DNA of 64,000 nt from Paraescarpia echinospica. Its lineage: Eukaryota > Annelida > Polychaeta > Sabellida > Siboglinidae. The notes under the pieces were generated by a model that was not told the origin of the DNA, made no database searches, and worked only from the letters and a program-made list of their open reading frames with translations. Position 1 is the stretch's first letter. The number at the start of each line of letters is the position of its first letter. Below are positions 1 through 28,973 of this stretch, piece after piece. A program made the position numbers and the translations under genes. The stretch lies in the NCBI GenBank assembly GCA_020002185.1, contig CM034538.1, positions 65,209,740 to 65,273,739 of the forward strand, read 5' to 3'.

Positions 1-1374
1 GTCAACAGATCGCAGCAGATTCTCTGAGAATACTGCTGCCCCCTTTCCACTTAGATGGAGGCCATCTCTCATGTACATATCTTCTCTCCCAACAAAGTAC
101 CCCCATAAATCTAGGAATCCCACGCCCTCTTCCTCACACATCTGCTCAACTAGTGCGTTGATCGCCATCCTCTTACAGTTTCTGTATCTTGCCCCCCTTC
201 CTCCCATTACTGGCAAAATTCCTGAGAGAATAACCTGTTCCACTCTTGTCTTCTTTAGCTTCCTCACTAGATGTCTGTACTTCTGAACTATACCAGTTGT
301 TCCCTCCTTGTCTGCATTGTTTGTCCCAACGTGTACTAGTATAGACCCTCCCTTGCCATGCCCCAATACCTTCTCTACCCTTTCGGTCACATGCTCTATC
401 CTAGCCCCCGGTAGACATAAAACAACGTCCTTCCCCTCGCATATAGTCTTGCCTGTTTTTCTCAGAATTGAATCGCCCATAAACACTCTCTCTTTTCTCC
501 TTGTCCCCTCAATCACTGCCTCGGAGTAGCTACTCCGGTTTGCATATGTCTGGTTGTTGTCTTTTCCTCTTGTCGTCTTCTCTCCTGTCACATTCTCTTC
601 CATTCCCTTCTTTCCTGTCGCGTTTTCTCTTGTCCCCTTTCCTCCTGTCATCTTCTCTTCTAGCACATTTACTCTCACTTCCTTTCGTCCCTTCTTCTTT
701 CCTCCCATCACATTTTCTTCTCTCCTATCCCGTCCCTTTTCCCCGGCTACCTCCTTCATTACGGTCACTTTCTCTCCTGTCACCTTCACGCCTGTCATGT
801 TTTCTGTTTTTTGCTGAACACTCTGTCTTCTTCCATCAGTCTTCTGTCTCACAGTCTTACCAACTGCCTCTGTGGTATCTACCTCTTCACCACCAGTATC
901 GCTGTCGTGTCTCTCCTCGTTCTCTACAGTCTGACTACCTGCTGATCTATCCCCACTGGCCCGTTTTCTTTTCCTCTGCCGAACACTTTTCCTTCGTCCC
1001 TCTGTTTTCTCAATGTCTTGTTCCTTCACACCGGTCAGCTTCCTTCCTCTCAGTCTCCTTTCTTCAGTCTCCGTGTCACAACTCTGCTCCTTCTATGTTG
1101 TAGAATTTTCAACTCTCTCCGCGTCATCCCTCTCTGCTCCATCTATTTCTACGTTGAGTCTCGCCTCCATCTCCTTCACTATATCCGTCAACTTACACAC
1201 CTCCTTCATCAGACATTCCAGTCTCAAACACCCCATACACCGAAAGGTGAATCCGTCATTTTTGGTCTCTGCCCATGATTTTGGACAGCCAGACAACGCA
1301 AAATCCACCCAGCTCTGGCAGTCGTTGCAAACTAGGTGTCGTTTTGCCCTGAGTTGCCGCTTGCAAGGTGCCAT
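1..1374 (-). pseudogene. LINE ORF1 with PHD-like finger and SGNH esterase domain, one in-frame stop
   Basis: Read on the minus strand from the ATG at 1374. The first 50 or so residues have Cys/His pairs (CNDC, HL, CMGC) resembling the PHD-like finger of CR1-type LINE ORF1 proteins. An in-frame TAG at 1093-1095 interrupts the frame, which then stays open to the window edge. A long Lys/Arg/Glu/Thr-rich linker follows. The last third is an SGNH hydrolase domain: MGDSIL (block I, nucleophile Ser, near 480-495), HVGTNN (block III, near 322-340) and RDGLHLSGKG (block V Asp-x-x-His, near 45-70). ORF1 esterases of this kind are known from CR1/L2-clade LINEs. The end, and presumably ORF2, lie beyond position 1. 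With one nonsense codon it is probably a young but dead copy. What I see is the motifs and the stop; the clade is inferred. Confidence 0.8.
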
Positions 1375-1929
1375 ATCAGAATTTATTTATGTTCAAAGTA
1401 GTTTTTATGTAGTCTTTGAAAAGACTTTTCTGTGTACAATTTACACCAGATTGTTTAGGTTATAGTTAGTTATATTTGTTAACACACACAGTAACACACC
1501 GTGCCTTACCTAGGCTAGTTACGATGTCGATGACAATGTATTCAAGTTAGGCTTAGATACAAGGTAGTCTTTACAAAGACTGTTTCCTGTGTACTATTAT
1601 ACACTTTAAAAGATTGTTATTTCAGGTTTTAATTACTCATCTAACTACACCGATTATCTCAAATAACGCTATTCTATTGCCGTTCACGGTACGCTAACTT
1701 CGCCAGTGACCTACTTTGTAAACAACGTTCCGATTACATTAACGTCCCCAATTATCGCTCGCAAATCGCCTACTTTTAATCTACCCTAGATTACTCCCTC
1801 TAGCTAACTTTTAACAAAAAATATTGCTTAATATATATCTATAATTACGTTATGTATGCTATACGCTCAATAATATCACTTATCTTGATCAAATATCCTT
1901 ATATTTTCGCAAGTTTGCTGCACCAAATT
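1375..1929. other. Non-coding stretch between two LINE remnants
   Basis: No reading frame, RNA gene or clear repeat was recognised. By position, the part next to 1374 may be the 5' UTR of the minus-strand LINE ORF1 element and the part next to 1930 the flank of the neighbouring LINE. Confidence 0.4.
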
Positions 1930-4238
1930 CAAATCAATTCACCACCGGAAGTCCCCCAAAGATGTACATTCCTCCATTACACTTTGTCTTAGCCATTAAC
2001 AAACCCAGAGCTCTGTTCGCCGTAGTAGCTACTGTTTTACCATCACCTTATAATCAAGATATTCAGTTAAAATCAAACCTAAATATTTATACTTATTTAC
2101 GATGCATATGCTTTGGTCACCTAGTAGAAAATCGCAAGTAGTCTCAGATATCGATGGATTACGAAAATGTACAATTTGAGTTTTTTCTTTGTTATTAGAC
2201 ATGCCCCAGTCATTGCATCATTTCCAGATAACATTTAGCAATGTCTGCAGTTCTTCTGCAGATTCGGCCAGCACCACAATATCATCTGCGTATGCTAACA
2301 GTGTAACAATTTCGTCTCCGATCTTAACACCTTTACCCGTGCCTTTCAATTCAGCTGATAAATCGTTTATAAACATATTGAACATGATAGGTGATATAAC
2401 ACATCCCTGCTTAAGCCCGCATTCAACATTGAACCAGTCAGACTTTACGTTGTTGACCCTAACGCAACATTTGTAATCAACATATAATGATTTCAAAGCC
2501 TCAAGCATTTTTCCTTGTATGTTGAAGTTCCTAATTTTGTTCCAGAGGAAATTTCTATTGATACGGTCATAAGCTTTACTAAAATCTACGAAACATGCAA
2601 ACGTTTGCTGTCGGCATTTCTTTCTAGTATTGATTAAGTTTGTAATGGTGGTCGAGACAACTGCGACCTGGTCTAAACCCATTTTGTTCATTACACAAAA
2701 GGTTGTTGTCCTCTACCCACGATATAAGACGATCATTTAAAATAGAGCAGTATATTTTATACACATGGGAACTAAGCGTAATTCCCCTATAGTTCAATGG
2801 CACTCGTGGATCAGACGTACAACACTTGGGTAGCGGGGTTACAATACCCCGACGTCATGCTTCAGGAACCATGCTGTTGTTAAAACATTGATTAAATAGT
2901 TCGTAAAGGAAGTCTATGGCATTTTCGTTGACCAGCGTTTCGACTTGGATGTTATCATCACCCAACGCTTTGTGTTTCTTGTCCTTGTTTAAGGCCAGGC
3001 AAATGTCCTTCTTAGAGATAGGCCCATCAAGGTGTTCATTGTGACCCAGTGAGTGGGTCTCTACCGGCGGTTGATAGTCAATTGTTTGTTCGTAATTGAC
3101 CGGGTTCAGCAAAGTGTGAAAGTCAGTTCTCCATTTATGTAATATCACGCTTTGATCAGTGGACGTGGAGCCGTCCTCTAGCATCACTTCCATTGGTATA
3201 TCATGGATGCGTTCTTGTTTTATCCCTAATTGTTCAATATGCTTCCAGAAAGCATTTGGATCATATGACGGCAGATCAAGTAGTTTTTTTTTTTTGACGC
3301 CAGAATTTGCGTTTGGCAGCTTGCACGTGCCTATCAAACAGTTTCTGGGCTACCTTCATTTCCGCTTTCAGGTGCGGTTTATTTTGTTCGTCGGCCTTAA
3401 TCCAAAATTGTTCACTTGTTGTGAGGTTATTCCATAGTTGAGTAAGTTCATTTATCCACCATTGTTTCTTGATCCGTCTGCGCTTATTACTGAGCACTGA
3501 GTGGTTTACATGGACCACTTTTTGAAGTTTATTTTCCATCACCGTTTTAACATGTTCGCAGAAACTATCATATACATTGTTCAGATTTTGTTGTGTTAAA
3601 TTAGATCTTTGAATGAACTGCATGAGATTAGCACAATGTTCTTGTGTTGTGTCGTCATCGAGAAATGATTGGTCAATGCCTTCTAATTTATATCTCGTTG
3701 TACATGGGATTTTGGGGTTCGGATCTGTATTATCGTAGCATTCCATGCAATCCAGGAGTAAAACCCATGTCAGTATTGAGTGGTCTGGGATGGTCTTGTG
3801 TGGGTCAATAATTGATACACACCCAGAGCCATTAAATATATTTCGTGCCGAAGTTATTTTAAAGTCGTTAAACGACGCCAAACGTTCACGCGGTACAAGG
3901 CAATAATCAACGACAGCCAAACCTTTGGTTGAAACAGATGTGAAGTCGTTTATCGACGAACCGCGACCGTTCAGCATGCAACAATTTGATGATATTAAAA
4001 GGTCGATGAGGTATTGTCCGTGTGAATTCACTTTAAAATCAATAACTTTTCTCTCAGGAATGTCATCCACACCTTCAATGTAATCAGGCTCACTGCCACA
4101 ACGGCCTTTGAAATCGCCACATATGAAGAATATTCCAAGTTTCTGGTATCGGTATATATGTGATAATAGTTCGTTGTAATACGTTTCGGGGTCAATGTAA
4201 CGTGATGACCCGTCAGGAGGAAGGTAACACACACACAC
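1930..4238 (-). pseudogene. Decayed LINE ORF2: APE endonuclease plus reverse transcriptase
   Basis: Minus strand, read from 4238 down. The endonuclease half (about 4238-3700) shows CVCYLPPDGSS, FICGDFKGRCG, the NDFTSVSTKGLAVVDYCLV segment and IPDHS. It is followed by the EN-RT linker and then the RT: LNYRGITLSS near 2770-2800, NGFRPGRS near 2670-2690, a FVDFSKAYD palm motif, GLKQGCVISP and the catalytic LLAYADDIVV near 2290-2310. The frame is broken at the T-run at 3283-3295, near 2650 (just after the FRPGRS motif) and near 2060. A TGA at about 2215 stands where the family normally has Trp. The frame resumes as a C-terminal segment ending near 1930. The 5' end is lost in a microsatellite. This looks like a jockey/CR1-superfamily APE-type LINE; the exact clade is not assigned. 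Confidence 0.85.
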
Positions 4239-4290
4239 ACATCCTAAAACTAGTATCCGAGCTCTTATATATAAATATATATATATATAA

Positions 4291-4324
<34 letters not shown>

Positions 4325-4557
4325 TTGTGTATGCGTGTGTATGTGTGTGTGTGTGTGCGTGTGTATATGTGTGTGTGTGTGTGTATATACATATATATCA
4401 CACGCGCACACGCACACGCACACGCACACGTACACGCACACGCACACGCACGCACGCACGCACGCACGCACACACGCACACACGCACACACGCACACACG
4501 CACACACGCACACACGCACACACGCACACACGCACACACGCACACACGCACACACGC
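4224..4557. repeat. Compound microsatellite (CA, AT, TG, ACGC)
   Basis: Consecutive runs of CA, TA, TG, TATA, then CACACG and ACGC units. It sits exactly between the LINE ORF2 remnant (whose CVCYL codons are themselves TG-rich) and the start of the duplicated aquaporin block. The frames open through it are simple-repeat artefacts. Confidence 0.95.
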
Positions 4558-5039
4558 ACGCCTACGTTATGGAGGTTATTCTGTACAGCATAATATTACA
4601 GTAACAACCGACGTTCTACCATTAAATGTCGCATTTGCGTCGAATATGCTACAGGTGTATTATAATAATCACATGTATTGTCTGTCTTGATAAACTAGAT
4701 CTTGTACATGCAATATTGGAACACATATATAATATTTATTGTAAATTAATAATAAAAAATAAGCAATAATACTTATTTTTAAATTTTTAAATTGCGCACT
4801 GATCTTAAATGTACTGTGCTACACAATAAATTAATCACAAATATTGAATCACAGCACAGTGTACCACACTTGATGAACGCACACACAAAATAAACACAAT
4901 GTGCGTGCTTGTAGTAGTTGAGTTTCAGTTAGTCTTGTTCGTATCGCTAACTGCAGTCGTCTGTGAATGGACAGCCTTTAGATAGGCTTCAGTTGCGAGT
5001 TCAGTGATCGACGGGCAGAGACACGCCTAATGGGGAGCC

Positions 5040-5047
5040 TATAAAAA
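5040..5047 (+). promoter_or_regulatory. Candidate TATA box of aquaporin gene A
   Basis: TATAAAAA lies 373 bp before the ATG, in a stretch otherwise conserved between the two copies. If used, transcription would start near 5070 and give a 5' leader of about 350 nt. Copy B lacks roughly 155-160 bp that includes this element (junction near 41970). There is no functional evidence; it is called from motif and position only. Confidence 0.4.
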
Positions 5048-5419
5048 CGTCAGCAAAAAGCCGATATCTCATCTCGCGATGTCGAGAGTTTACGTCTAGA
5101 GGTCGGATCACGAGTCTTGTGTCAAAACAAGCAGTAGGTGATTTACCATGTGACGTTTTACCATATACCACTCGAACCACGGCTTAGATAACCGTGAAAC
5201 CGCCAAGCGATTCCCGCGTGAAGTTTACCAGAGGTGCATCGCAAAACAGTTGAGGTAACACTCTAGTGGCAGACGATTGTTGGCGAATAGACGCATACGA
5301 ATCAATGTAATTTATCAACGCCGTTTTCGTAATTACCTAAGGCGGTAGCCATATATCTTTCGTGACTTTAACGTTTCAGCAGGTTTTGTCCACGTCGTAG
5401 GAAGTTGAAGACGAAAACA

Positions 5420-22094
<16,675 letters not shown>

Positions 22095-22097
22095 AAG

Positions 22098-24003
22098 GTA
22101 AATATGTTTGCCTTTTGATCTGTAGTACGGTTGCATCCCGTGAAATCGTTATAACAAATTATTGTCAAATACATATAATTGACACGATAAGATCTCTAAT
22201 ATTTATTCGTAGGGGAAGTTCGGGTAATACAGTCAATCAAAGAACTTGGATGACACTTCGAATTTGAATGATGGACTGATTGCTAATCCCACATGCAGAC
22301 ATTCCATTACGGAAACCAAAATTGCGCCAAAGTCTCCGATCGGAAACAGTGGGCAAATTTTATATTTTAACACCCAATGAGTTAAACTGATACGGACAGA
22401 AAGTGGATGCTGCGAATTCCTAATTTTGCATAGAAAAATTGTAATACATTGTCATTGTCATTCATAAATACATCCACGCGTTTTATCCTGGCTCATAAAC
22501 AAATTAAACAAATACTATCTATGTGATGCGTTTGGGATAATTAATACCTCTGGAGGTAGGTAAATAGTAACATTGCTACTGAGCCATAAACATAACTAAG
22601 TTGTCTTACGACCGTTTTCTGTGCCACGTTAATCAGGGAGTTCCTCGTAACTAGTTGGTGTGTTAATCAATGCACGTGTGCGTTAATTTCAAGTATTTCT
22701 TAATAAAAAATTTAAATGTAATTGTGCTGTAAATGCAATATGTTTTCAAAAGAAATGTAATGCATGTGCTCGTGTGAGCAACTGATGGGGATATGTATAA
22801 GAGTTATATAAGAATTAATTAATGCGCTGTATTCGGTTATTACCACTAGATATGCATTTGCACTGCGTATCTTAGTACTTTTTACCCTCATGTATGATAA
22901 AAAAAAGTACCGATTTGCAGTTTTAGAAAAAAAATTAGAACTTAAAATTGTATTTGTGGTGAGTATAATTCTTGGGTGTGTATACCAGTTAGGCAACTCT
23001 TTCAAATTAACTGTTTAATAATGTTCAGTGACGTTATAAACCAAAGTTATTCATGTTTCCTTATGGAGTACGAATTATCCCGCCCGCTCTTCAGTGTAAA
23101 CATTTTTGCAGATGTTCAATGCTGGGGGGGAACTAAATTATCCCATTTGTAGTGAACTTATTATGTGTTATTTTTATAATGTTATATACGTATTCTTAAG
23201 CTGCCTGGCAATATAGCAATAAATTATTATTATTATGTCACAATAAATAAAAAAAATAACCTATGCTTATATTTATATAAAGGTGCCCATGCCAATGCAC
23301 ACCATCATGCCTGCTGGGGTTTTCTCCATAGAAAGCTTTATCGACTCGACAATATATTTTTGTGTCCGATCTATTGCCCTCTGTGTCGTGATTCGGGTTG
23401 AAGATAAAGTCAATTTTGGACTCCCGTAGCCTATAAAGTACATCAATGCCTCTCATGTTTTGGCTACCGGCTTCATGCCGCGCACCTTTTATAATACTTA
23501 GAGTTGCAATCTGAGCGGCACTACCAGTTTTTAAGAACTTGTGTGTGCAACATGAAAAATATTTACTTATTTGATCATACTTGTTACCATATATAGACCT
23601 AAATATATCACTTTTACACTCGATATGTTATTAGATAAATTATACGTTTGCAAAATTACCGATTACAAGCCCAGCGGAACCATAAATGTATAACACGCTG
23701 ATATAACTTTTCACCTTTGCGCCGTGTTACCTTATTGCAAATTATGTTAACAAAATGTGTATATGGAGTTGAGAAATGTGATAGTGTGTGGACATGCTGA
23801 TATAATGGACACTTGTATGTAAAAGATGAACGATCTCAGAATGCAGCTTTAAAATCGTTCATTTCTATGTCTGGGGAGCAAATCTGTTAGATTTAATGGA
23901 ATTGCATTGAGGAACGAATTTCAAATAAATTTAAAATAAATGCATCTTTAAAGAAAGAATGCAAGGTTATTTTAAAACATTATTCATTACCCAGTTTAAT
24001 AGC
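22098..24003. other. Intron 5 (A)
   Basis: Aligned almost end to end with 57480-59400. No gene, transposon or RNA gene was recognised; short frames are not conserved. Confidence 0.5.
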
Positions 24004-24040
24004 TTTTAATAATAATAATAATAATTAGTAGTAGTAGTAA

Positions 24041-24075
<35 letters not shown>

Positions 24076-24090
24076 ATAGTGGTAGTAGTG

Positions 24091-24135
<45 letters not shown>

Positions 24136-24180
24136 ATAGTAGTAATAGTAGTAGTCATAGTCGTAGTCGTAGTAGTAGTA
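24004..24180. repeat. (TAG/TAA)n microsatellite before the last exon (A)
   Basis: AAT then TAG triplets. The orthologous tract at 59445-59740 is longer and interrupted by CAG and TTG units. Confidence 0.95.
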
Positions 24181-24231
24181 CACAGAGATGTATCAGATTT
24201 TAAGCTCACTACATATATTGTTTCATTGCAG

Positions 24232-24745
24232 GTTTCCTAGAGAACGCTAACTACTGGGATCCTCCGATTTCACGTGTAGGGTCTACGTGTGTTTGCCTGT
24301 GTAGCCATTGGTTTAGAACCTAAAGCGGCGCGTCTGAAGACTGATGCTTTCGATGTTTAGAATCACTCCGCGCCTAGACTCATTTAAGGGATGCATTTTA
24401 ATAAATATGGTAGTAGTTAACTTAATGAATCATTGTGTTACCCGCGATTCTGCTGAGCGCATTTCACTGTATTACGGTAATGATATGCTTATGCAACATA
24501 TACTGTTCAATGAGGATCGAATTACTGATAACTGTAGATGCATTATAACGAAATACAATCATTGTATACAAATTCGAATTCTACGTAATTGCAAGTGTTC
24601 ATTCGTAGCATTCTTATGTTGTTTCCTGTTGGTGCCTAGTATGTTGCCATTGTTGATACGTTATGATTTCAATGTCAGACTCTTGATGATATGAGACTAT
24701 ATTTTCATCCTTCGTGCGTTCGAATAAACATATGTTCTGACAACT
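24232..24745 (+). other. Putative 3' UTR exon of aquaporin A
   Basis: A strong acceptor (TTGTTTCATTGCAG|G) and the first 40 bases (GAGAACGCTAACT.CTGGGATC) are shared with 59779 in copy B. Read after exon 5 it lies past the stop codon. In one phase it reads FLENANYWDPP, but no spliced exon supplies that phase. It is therefore most likely untranslated. Confidence 0.45.
24723..24728 (+). terminator. Candidate polyadenylation signal (A)
   Basis: AATAAA in CGTGCGTTCGAATAAACAT, conserved in copy B at 60691-60696, about 490 bases after the last acceptor. Called from motif and conservation only. Confidence 0.35.
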
Positions 24746-24914
24746 TGCTTAGGTGTAAACAACGCTTCATCATTAGCGATCCGTGAACTAAACATAGTGT
24801 GTGTTTTAAATTTTGCCGCGTTAACTAAATGCTGAAGGGTACCAGTTATTGTGACTACGTAGCTTTATATCCACGGCCAGTTCTTATGTTCTGATAATTA
24901 TTACATCTTTTTTC

Positions 24915-25095
24915 ATCTAACGATCTCCACCAAACGATCTCCATCCAACTATCTCCACTCAACGATCTTCATCCAATGATCTCCACCCAACTATATCTAT
25001 TCAACTATCCCCACCCAACTATATCCACCCAATGATCTCCACGCAACGATCTCCATGAAACGATCTCCATCCTATGATTTCCACCTAACCCTCTC
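24915..25095. repeat. 15-bp minisatellite downstream of gene A
   Basis: Degenerate units of CGATCTCCACCCAAC, about 11 copies. The homologous array in copy B is 62136-62445, preceded there by an extra 27-bp array. Confidence 0.85.
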
Positions 25096-25099
25096 GAAA

Positions 25100-26220
25100 A
25101 AGAGGCATATCAAGCTTTGCAAACCATTACTTTGCCGTATTCCCGTTGAGCAGCGCAACAGGTTATAATTATACAAAGCATAAGTTTAAGGGGCCCTGTA
25201 AAGATTGCGCTATTCCACGGCTGAAGTATTTTGTCGGCCGACGCTTGGAGTCTGCGGCTATTTATAGAACAGTCTCGTGCATGCGATAATTATGTTTGCC
25301 GTCGTTAGTTCTCGAGAACTCAAGACAAGCGTGCGCTGAATCTAGTGATTGTGTTGTTGATAAGGAATGACGTATACTGTTGCAAACTAACAACACTAAA
25401 TAAATAAATTTCATTTTCATTGAAAAGTGCATTCCTACCTTCGTTTCATCGTTATCTACTGTACTCATCCTACCGTGCACAGCCTGTATAGATATGTTGA
25501 TTATCAACAGTAAAGTCCCCTTACTTAAATAACGCTTATCTACATTCTACATACTAAGCACCACGTCTACTGGAAGCCACGCTATGCAATGAATGACAAG
25601 GCGATACTTATCCCCGCCCTGGGGCGTTTCAAGGCAACACCAACAAGCACTCGCAATGTCTTGTGCGTTATATGATTGCTGGTTGTATAGACGGATAACA
25701 GAGGTTTGTGATTTATCTAACACTGTTAAGAAGCTCACCGAACCTGTGATGAATATCGTCGTGTTATCAGGAGGTTGCGGGTGACACTGTTTCGTTGTTT
25801 TCTTTATGGGGGACAGTTGATTTGAAAAAATACTAGTATGGTTTAGATTGTTGAAATAAGGCCTGTTGACGACTATGGTGATGGCTCTTTGTTGTTGAAT
25901 TACCAAGAAAAAACGCTGAATAATAGTGGACTAGATTCACGTGGGTGTTACTGATGAAAATCAAGTGATTCATTACATGCGTCGTAAATGATTCGTGTTC
26001 ACGACCGGCCTACAACAGTAGGCCCTATATAATCATCAAAGTATACCACTCCCCACGAGGGTCCAGGTGGGCAGTAGTTAACATTCCTTCGTATTTTACT
26101 GACGGCTTCTGTCAATATGTCACATGAAATGACCAAGACAGACAGACGCACAGACCGAGAGGTGGATAGACATATGCTTAAGACAGACATATGCATAACA
26201 ATATCATATTTATAAATTTA
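25100..26220. other. Downstream flank, end of copy A
   Basis: Aligned with 62450-63540 (GGGGCCCTGTAAAGATTGCG, ATTCCACGGCTGAAGTATTT and others). No gene seen. Homology fades in an AGAC-rich stretch near 26150-26200. Confidence 0.5.
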
Positions 26221-26620
26221 AATAATTAATATAACATAATAAGAAAATTCATTCAGATATACCATGTTGCTTTAAATAATAAATTAGTATAAATAATAGT
26301 AAATGCTACTTAGTAATAATAATAATTCAAAGGTAGCATAGTAGGATTTAACTATACATTATTCATACAAATACAAGGATTCTATACATAACGTATAGCA
26401 GAATATTTACAATTTGTAAAAATACTAAACAATGTGTATAGCCTAACAGGTGGATCAGGGCTGACCTGATAATCATGGCGTTTATATTTGTATTATGATA
26501 GAACCTACCCAACTCCTCAGCATAGATCCGCCTACGGCTGCGCTGGTTCGTCTATTAGGCTGCCCCTGATGACTGACATTGTTCATATTCATGAACATAT
26601 AACGATCTAATTATAATTAA

Positions 26621-26904
26621 CTAGCTGAGTTACCCGGCGTTGCCCGGGGGAGGCAGTTATATGTACTAGAAAACCCAAACCCATCCCACATGTTTCCAGC
26701 CTACCCGCATTAACAAATGGTAAATGATCATTGGCCTAGTTGTTAGGACACTTTTGCCAAATATACCAATCTCAATGGCTCACCCGTCTAACTGACGTCA
26801 CCAGCAACAGCGGATGCTGGGTTGAAACTTTAGCCCGATACACACAAAAATAACGGAGATGTGGGTGGACAAACAAACAGAGACGAACTGTTTTATAATA
26901 TAGA
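26621..26904 (-). mobile_element. Complete non-autonomous Helitron (284 bp)
   Basis: Minus strand: A|TCTATATTATAAAACAGTTC at 26904, a GTTTGTTTG motif, a body related to 28974-29628, the hairpin CCCGGGCAACGCCGGGTAAC, and TCAGCTAG|T ending at 26621. 5'-TC, 3' hairpin, CTRR and insertion between A and T are the Helitron hallmarks. It is too short to encode Rep/helicase. Confidence 0.85.
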
Positions 26905-28127
26905 TTAGTCGTATTCCTAGTTATCCAATATAACTTTTGACACTGAATCTGTATAACACACTAATTTGACGGACGATAATTCAAAACTAAATGACAAAAT
27001 GACACATAGCTCCATCTGTAGGGAATATATGAAATGCGAAAGAGGGCGCTACTTGTAAACGTGTGGAAGTGATCAACGACAGATAGACCCGTGCATGTTA
27101 AGCACAGGGGATTTTCAAACGTCAATAACTTAAAAAAACTATTCAAAATGTCTGTATACATCCTGCGACAAATTTGTAGATTGCATAATTATGTTTACGA
27201 TGTTATAAAAAAATCAGCTGCTGGAACTGCACGAACAGCATTGTGAAATATTGAGCCCCAAAGTTCTCCACCCCCCTGATTCCTAATTATCCAATATCAT
27301 TTTTGACATATACATATAGGCTATCTCTCTCTCCCCTCTCTCTCTCTCTCTCTCCCTTTTTTATCTCTCTCCCTCTCTTTCGCTTTCTCCCTCTCTACCT
27401 CCCAGCTCTCTCTGTCTCTCTCTCCCTTTCTCTCTCTCTCTCGCTCTGTTTTCGTGAGCCCTAGGTACGCAGACGCAGTGACAGTATTGGCACTGTGCCT
27501 ACTGGGTAAACCGCCACTGGTTGCTAGCACCACTAGGCTCAAGGTTTAGCACGGAGGCTGAGACTGACATGATATATCCGACAATGTGACACTCGTGTTC
27601 CATTTTGTGCGATATCGTTTTTCAGCATGATGTCGATTTGTTTCAGTAATTTAAAATGTTTTTTTTTAGGATCTGAAAGGATAAACTCAGCGTCGTAGTG
27701 ATCATGTTTCAACAGGTAGTGCCGTCATTGTAACATTACCAGCCGGCTGTAAAATCACCGACACCACTTACATTGAGAGCAGCTTGTGTCTGGCGCACTT
27801 ACTAACATTATCATAAACCAGTTTCAATTACTCCCTGGGGTAGTGTCGCATAAAGTGTTCCAGCAGTGATGAAGTTTCGCAATAATTCGCGTTGTCGACT
27901 GCGTAGATTCTCAATGGGTATCACTCCATTTTGTGGCTTACCCTTATGTGTTTGAACAGTAGCGAAATAGTTATTTTGGTTCCGGTAAAACATAGCACAG
28001 AGAGAGAAGTGAAATTCACCTCAATTGTTTTACTGTACAGGCGTACTTTATCTTCGGTTTCACTGAAGCCCTTTTAGTTATCGACTAGATAGTTGTTACA
28101 TCCTTGTTAATCAATTACTCATGTGTT
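26905..28127. other. Spacer without recognised genes; CT-rich tract 27320-27445
   Basis: It contains a CTCTCTC/CCCTCTC tract. Near 28034-28100 it holds the first copy of a sequence of about 65 bp that recurs after the SINE, at 28425-28495. No coding exon is supported. Confidence 0.4.
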
Positions 28128-28424
28128 GTGGCGCAGTGACTGAAGTATCGGACTATCAATCGAGAGAACCCGGTTGAGAATCCGGTGCTGCCGTGTCGAA
28201 TCTTGTTCGTTCGGTTATTCTACGTTGTTTCATTTCACTTAGCTGTATGGATGACTACTATAGGCAGTAGTGGGTATTTGTGTATGAATAGTCTTCGCGA
28301 ATTATATTGCGGTATGACTGAATGTTTCACTGAAGTTGAGATGGTGTTCGATTGAACAGGTCTGCCTCGGAGTAAAATGTAAAGCGATTTGAACAATCCT
28401 AAGGACTGGACACTCCGCTGTATT
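28128..28424 (+). mobile_element. Full-length tRNA-derived SINE
   Basis: Head GTTGTGGCGCAGTGACTGAAG (A box) and a degenerate B box (GTTGAGAATCCGG), body with CACTTAGCTGTATGGATGAC, GAGATGGTGTTCGATTGAAC, and tail GTAAAGCGATTTGAACAATC...GGACTGGA. The tail resembles 3' ends of L2/RTE-mobilised SINEs. It is bounded by imperfect direct repeats of about 65 bp. Confidence 0.75.
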
Positions 28425-28973
28425 GACTGTTTTATATTCGGCCACACTGAAGCCTTGTTAATTATTAACTAGGTAATAAATCCTTGCTAATCAGGGGTGG
28501 CATCCATGTCACCTACTGGTGGGTCCACGTACCACGAGGCCCAGCTTTACATGTGTGGAAGTTTAAAATTCGTCTTAGTTGCCGCATCAACCAATCATTC
28601 GCGAAAATCATTCGATTCGGCAAATATAATCGTTTCGATTAAAAGATGAAGGGAATGTCGGTCCTTTCCTAATACAGTAGACGCTCTGTCTCTCAGTGAT
28701 AATTTGAATTCGATCAAGTACAACTTAAAATGTTGGACTCTTGAAGGTCCAATGGTTCGTTCACGTGCTCTTCTGTATTTTACGCTGGATGATAATCTTG
28801 TCCATTGTTGTATTATATAGGATTTAAACTCTTGCATATTGGCGAGACGTATTCATGAAAACATCTACATCGATGCCTAAAAGACAAAGGGGAAAACCCA
28901 AGAATAACTGCATGGATTTGTGTTATTTAAATTAAATGGAAACAAAAGGCAACTTGTTGGTGTTATACGCCTA

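Noticed and set aside
4160..4690. Plus-strand frame of 176 codons across the microsatellite
   Set aside because: It spans CA/AT/TG repeats and the antisense of a decayed LINE; no coding support.
24232..24340. Coding continuation FLENANYWDPP in the last exon
   Set aside because: The required phase does not match exon 5, which ends in a stop codon in both genes. Most likely untranslated.
27811..27993. 60-residue minus-strand frame starting MFYRNQNNYFATVQTHKGK
   Set aside because: Non-repetitive but short, with no homology I can recall, no splice context and no second copy; not enough to call a gene.
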